Below are positions 53,601-59,600 of a stretch of 64,000 nt of DNA, piece by piece. The translations under genes were made by a program, and so were the position numbers. Each line of letters opens with the position of its first letter. Within the stretch, counting starts at the first letter, position 1. This DNA comes from Sinonovacula constricta (Eukaryota > Mollusca > Bivalvia > Cardiida > Solecurtidae): the NCBI GenBank assembly GCA_007844125.1, contig CM017556.1, positions 85,778,864-85,842,863 of the forward strand, written 5' to 3'. The notes under the pieces are model-generated. The model saw only the letters and a list, made by a program, of their open reading frames with translations, was not told the DNA's origin and ran no database searches.

Positions 53601-56600
53601 AGTACTACCATTGACAGCGTACAGAAATTAGACAATTCTTAAAAAAACTTCTAAGTGCTTAACATATCATTAACAATTTGACGATGTTGTATTAAAGATA
53701 AGAGACAGTTGCAAGATCATGAATTTATCAATTTGTAAAAGAAATTAACAAAATACTCTAATATTCTGTTAAAATTTGAAAATTTTGTGTCCAATTGAGT
53801 AGTGGGGCGGCATCAAAAGGAGTTCCCTAGACTTTCCAAAATGGCCATCGACTATCTTCATGTACCTGCAACTAGAGTGCCTTCAGAACGTGTGTTCTCT
53901 ACAGCAAGAAACATCATTTCCAAAAAAAAAAACGATCATAGCTCACTACAGAAAACGCAGACATGCTGATGTTCTTATACCACAACTATCGTCAGCTCAA
54001 GTTATAAGTCAGCTTATATGTTTTAAGTGGGGGAAGATTGTTGATGACTTATGCTAAAGGGTGGTTGTACATAATGGAAAAATGTTTCTAAACAGTATTA
54101 TACTATGCTTGCATACACATGACAATGTGAATGTCTTTACATTGTAACACTATCATATAAGTTTATGACTTGATGTACCTGACTGGTGACATTTTACTTC
54201 TGAAGTTTATGGAAATGTTTTTATTACTGTCTGTAGTTTGTTTATGTCAGTACATTTGTTAATCTGTCTGTAAACACTATAAAGTAATAGTGTATATTAG
54301 TAAAGTGAGGAACACTTTCTGCTTATTTAACTAAATGGTAAAAACATAAGCACTTTGTTTTCATCTTTGGATAAGTTATAAAAAAATTAAAAACTATTTT
54401 TCAACATTTTATTTGAAAATAACTGTTGAATATCAAGCTTTAAGTACAAGAATGTTAGTGGAAAATATATTAAAGAAGAACACTATGCATTAAGTTTACC
54501 CAAAATGTGCATTCTAGGCAGTTATTAAATTACAATTTCTCCAATTTCCCTTCGATATGTCGATATATCGACGATATTTTTCTTTCGATATATCGATATC
54601 ATCGATACGCTTTTTGGCGTATCAATGACAGCACTAGTGTCATGTTGACTTCCAGGAGCAGAAGCAAAATTATATGACAATACCTGCAGTCAGGAAAAAG
54701 CAAACTAATGTAATGTCTTTTTTAATAGAGTGATAAAAGTAAGTATTTGATGTACATATACTTATTGCACTGATAATATAATGTTAAAGGAGCTTCTTGG
54801 TCTAATCGTAAAGAAATCTGACCCTGGATCTGAGTGTCTAAGGTTTCAAATCCAAAACCCAACTTTGGTCTTTGAGCAAGCCTTCTGCACACAGCTCCAA
54901 GTACATGTATAAACCGCCTGATGACTGGCTATACAAAGTCACAGGGGTTTGTACATGCTGAAAATCCTTCCTCTCCATTTGACAATTCCCACTTTTTTGT
55001 TTATAAAGGGATGTTACTCTTACTATTCAAATACTACTTTCCTCCTCCCTTTCGGTTAGGTATTTGGTATTTTGGTAGTCACTGCAGAGAAGTTAAGATT
55101 TCCCCCTTTGAAACTTTTGAGAATATTTGAGACTATAACATACACATGAAATTGTATCTTGATTGATTTGGATATAAGTAAGTTTAAGTACTTGAGGTCG
55201 TCTTAAAAATTATAAAAATTAAATACAAACGTGTAGATTACAGTATACTAAAAATTAACTATGTTTATTGTTAAGATACAAACACAGGTCTTTACCAACT
55301 TGCAATGGCATAAAGAGGGAATAGCAAATGAGATTTAAATTTTCTCATTGTCATCACTTCAGCAAGGAGTTTGAAGGCAGGAAATTACCTTTTCCAATCA
55401 TGTGAAGTAAGAACAGGAAATTCACAAACAGTTACAGTTAAGGAAAACCTACTTTGAAACCAAGTAGAAGAATATGCAAGATATATAATTATAGCTTTGA
55501 TCAAAGTAATTTACAATAAAGTAATAAAATTAATATACATTAGACATTCATTGTTTATTCTAGAAATGGTTTTTGGAGTAAATAAATTTGAAGAAAATAA
55601 GCCAGATTAAGTTTTAATATGAACAATTCAAATTTAAAGTCTTTAGCCTTAAGGTGTTGAAAGCTTAAATGTCGTCAACTCTTAATTATATCTCATTAAC
55701 AGATGGTTAAAGACAGTGTCCCATAAACACATGTGATAAGATCTTTGTTTCTCATTAAATATTACAATAACATAAAACATAATATTACTATATCTTTGTA
55801 TGCCTTAATTTTAAAAAAAGTTTTATATAGAACTATTTTTTAAGTTATACATCTATCATTAGTATCTTTGTACATGTAATATTCTCAGATCCCAGGTGAT
55901 TAAACCATAAACCTTATCACATAATAATAATGAAAACAAGAATGAACAATTTCATTTTTTTCCACTCGATTTCATTTTAACCCGTAAACTTCTGCTCCTT
56001 ACTTAAGTGAAGGTATTCTCAGAGAAAGTCATAGTGAACAGTTTTTTTATAACAATTGTTTATCAAGCCATGGTTTTGATGTATGGACATGGTCAATTAA
56101 TAGATAACCATAATTGTTTTTAAATACACAATCAATATAAAAGTTCTCTCAAGACTGATCATGGTCAATTAATAGATAACCATAATTGTTTTTAATACAT
56201 AATCAATTGAAAGTTCTCTTAAGATTGATCATGATCAATTAATAGATAACCATAATTGTTTTTAATACATAATCAATATGAAAGTTCTCTTAAGATTTAT
56301 CTAAGTTTTCTGTCATAGCTATATCTCTACCCATTTCTTCAACCTCATCTGGCATTAATAATGGGCTAGATTGATACTTATCTGGAAAAGTGGACAAATA
56401 AGCTCAGAGTCGGCCAAGTAATGATGGTAACAAATTGGTGAACTGAACCAATCACGGTCTGTCTCCATTGATGAAGCAGTTTCACGCTGCATATTAGGGT
56501 CTCATCATACTTCATTACCATACAATCTATCATGGCAAGACAAAAAACAACATCCTCAAAATAAGTATTCTATGCACTTGTATTATGAACTAAGTCATGT

Positions 56601-59600
56601 GTTTCAAATTTGGTTTTGTTTTAATTTTACTTTTCTTCTTTCATATATATATTTTTGACATTTTGAGTGTTGTTTTCTATTGGTGCTGTAGTATGATAAA
56701 CTGTCCGCAAAAAAAAAATGTTCCATAAGGCCTTCTATCTCTTAGATCATACCTCATTTTCATACAAGCAATCAAGGCACAGATAGAAATAACCTCTAGG
56801 TAAGTCATATAAGCACCCACACCATTACAGTTTATCTCAAATGTTGTGCACTTGTATCTTTTTGTTGAATACTTAATCTCAAATGTCGTGCACTTGTTTT
56901 TTGTTTGTTTAATACTTTATCTCAAATGTTGTGCACTTGTATCTTTTTGTTAAATACTCTATCTCGAATGTCATGCACTTGTATCTTTTTGTTAAATACT
57001 CTATCTCGAATGTCATGCACTTGTATCTTTTTGTTCTAAAACTTTATCTCGAATGTCGTGCACTTGTATCTTTTTGTTTAATACTTTATCTCAAATGTTG
57101 TGCACTTGTATCTTTGTTTAATACTCTATCTCAAATGTCGTGCACTTTATCTTTTTGTTTAATATTCTATCGCAAATGTTGTGCACTTGTATCTTTTTGT
57201 TTAATATTCTATCGCAAATGTCATGCACTTGTATCTTTTTGTTTAATACTCTATCTCAAATGTTGTGCACTTGTATCTTTTTGTTTAATATTCTATCTCA
57301 AATGTTGTGCACTTGTATCTTTTTGTTTAATATTCTATCGCAAATGTCATGCACTTGTATCTTTTTGTTAATACTTTATCTCAAACGTTGTGAACATGTA
57401 TCTTTTTGTTTAATACTCTATCTCAAATGTCATGTACTTGTATTTTCTTGTGTATTACTCTATCGCAAATGTCTGTTTCATTTTAATAGGCACTGTTTTG
57501 CTATTGGTCATGTTAAACTCTCTTTCACAAAATTAAATGTTCAACAATGACAATATGACCAAGGATTATAGACAAATAGTGCTGACAAAAGATACTTACT
57601 AACAAAAACAAAGTGCCATTAACTCTTTAATGTAAACAGGTCTAGGGTGAGATGGAATTTGCCAGCATTTTTGCTGATACTGTGCAGCGACATTTCTATA
57701 TAGCACAGGGGCACTTGAAGGCCCAGGGACTGAACCCGGCCAGTCCATTATATTGACACCAACGAGTCAGTCCTAATGCTGTCCCCTTAGCTCAGAGCAT
57801 TGGGACAGAAGCCACTACTACCAACTTTAAAGTCTCTGGTTTGAGCCGGTCGGGGTTTGAACCGGCTACCTCCCGATCTGCAAACCGAAGCTCTACCAAT
57901 TGAGCTATTGCGGCCAGTCTAAACAGATCATAATGTGACAATGATATGTGTGTGCATATAGACTGTACACTTATAAATGCTATCAAGTAAAATCCAACCA
58001 ATGGTAGCTGAGAAGCGCCTTAACTCATTTAAAATAAAACAATTCATTATGTCCCAACAATATGTGCAGCCAGGCTTAGAACTGACTTGTCCTGTGATCA
58101 ATATCTTGTCGGAAAAAAAGCATGGATAAAATATTTTCAATAAATTTAACAAAGAACAATAACAGTGTAAAATGAAGCAGGTCAATGATATGTGCAGCTT
58201 GTCTTTGTTCTTATCAGTTATGTAAAGTTTCATCAAAATCTAGCCAATGGTAGTCAAGAATTAGCAAGGATAAATCTTTTCTACAGACAGACTCATTGAC
58301 CAAGTAATAGCCAGATGGTAATCCAATATTAGACCCATATACATGTACTTTGTATATGGTGGTAACCAAACAAAAAATAACTGCACTAACAAAACCAAAG
58401 GCAATAGCAATAAGCAAATACACCAAAAACTAGGCAAGACCCAGTAACAAGGTTGTAGGACAGACCAGAGACTAAGTAAAGGTATTCAATATGATGATAT
58501 ATTCAGTCTGCTACACATACTAGATGTAAAGATTAGATGGAAATTCTGCCTCTTAACATCCAGGATGTATCTTGGCCTGTCTTCTAGTATTCTCCAGGGA
58601 GTGACTTTGTGCCCTTTCTGAGCATAGAAACCTCAGCCACAACATATGAAGTTGGTCTGAACTTCAGCCCAAGATTTCAACATTCAAGTAAAAAATGGGA
58701 CATAACCCTGATGAAATGAATTTATGAGTTATCTGCCCTTTCATATTGGTTTCTGCTTTTGATAGTGATGAAGTATTTCTTAACAGTTTTCAAGAAATGA
58801 ACCTTAACCATACATGTGAATTTTTTCTGAGGCCAAAGTGGGAGATTTTCACTTGCAAAGTGGGAGACTTGTTATTTTCATATAATCAAAAAAGGGAATT
58901 TTCTGTTTCCAGGTAGAGAGATTTCTTAAAATGTGTAAAACACAGCTCATTTGCAAATAATTTTGAACCTTAAAAGTGGGAGTCTCCCAAATGTATGCTT
59001 AATGAAAAAAAACACTCTTCCCTATGCTGAGAAGATTATCATGACAAGAGCTGCGCCTTTTTTTTTCTAAATTTGAGCTAAAAAAATTAACATATTATAC
59101 AATGTTGCTAGTTACAAACCAAGTAGAAGTAGTTAAATACAGTGTATTTCTTAAACTTTTGACTGGCAGAAACTTTATTCAGCCATAAGGCAATGACTAA
59201 AAAGACAAAAAAAAACATCATTTTTCAGCCCAGTGCAGGTAGAAAGCTTAAATGTCCTTGGCATTAACTAATCGTTTTTTTTTTAATAGGACAAAAAGGA
59301 TTTATTGATGAAATACATATTGTGATGCCTTAAAGCAGTGATCCATACATATGCAAAGTATTATTGACAAATAAAAAGTTATAGTATGATGCAAAATGCT
59401 CAAAGGAAGACGAAAGATTTGCCACCCAAGGTAAAATGTTAAACTTTGATGACATGTTTACTTGTCTAAAGACTGAAAACCTGTTTAGGAGGCTATTTTC
59501 CTGAGATTAGGTTCTCAGCATAGGAGGTCGCAGGTCTGACCCAAGGCAGTGACACCACAAAAGTTATTAAAAATAGAAATAGCAAAGTTCCCTTGCAAAG

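Noticed and set aside
56931..57550. 146- and 136-codon ORFs
   Set aside because: They consist of a 14-codon unit repeated by the 42-bp minisatellite.
57840..57915. tRNA gene
   Set aside because: Pol III boxes are present but the sequence continues into a repeated SINE body and does not close a tRNA cloverleaf.
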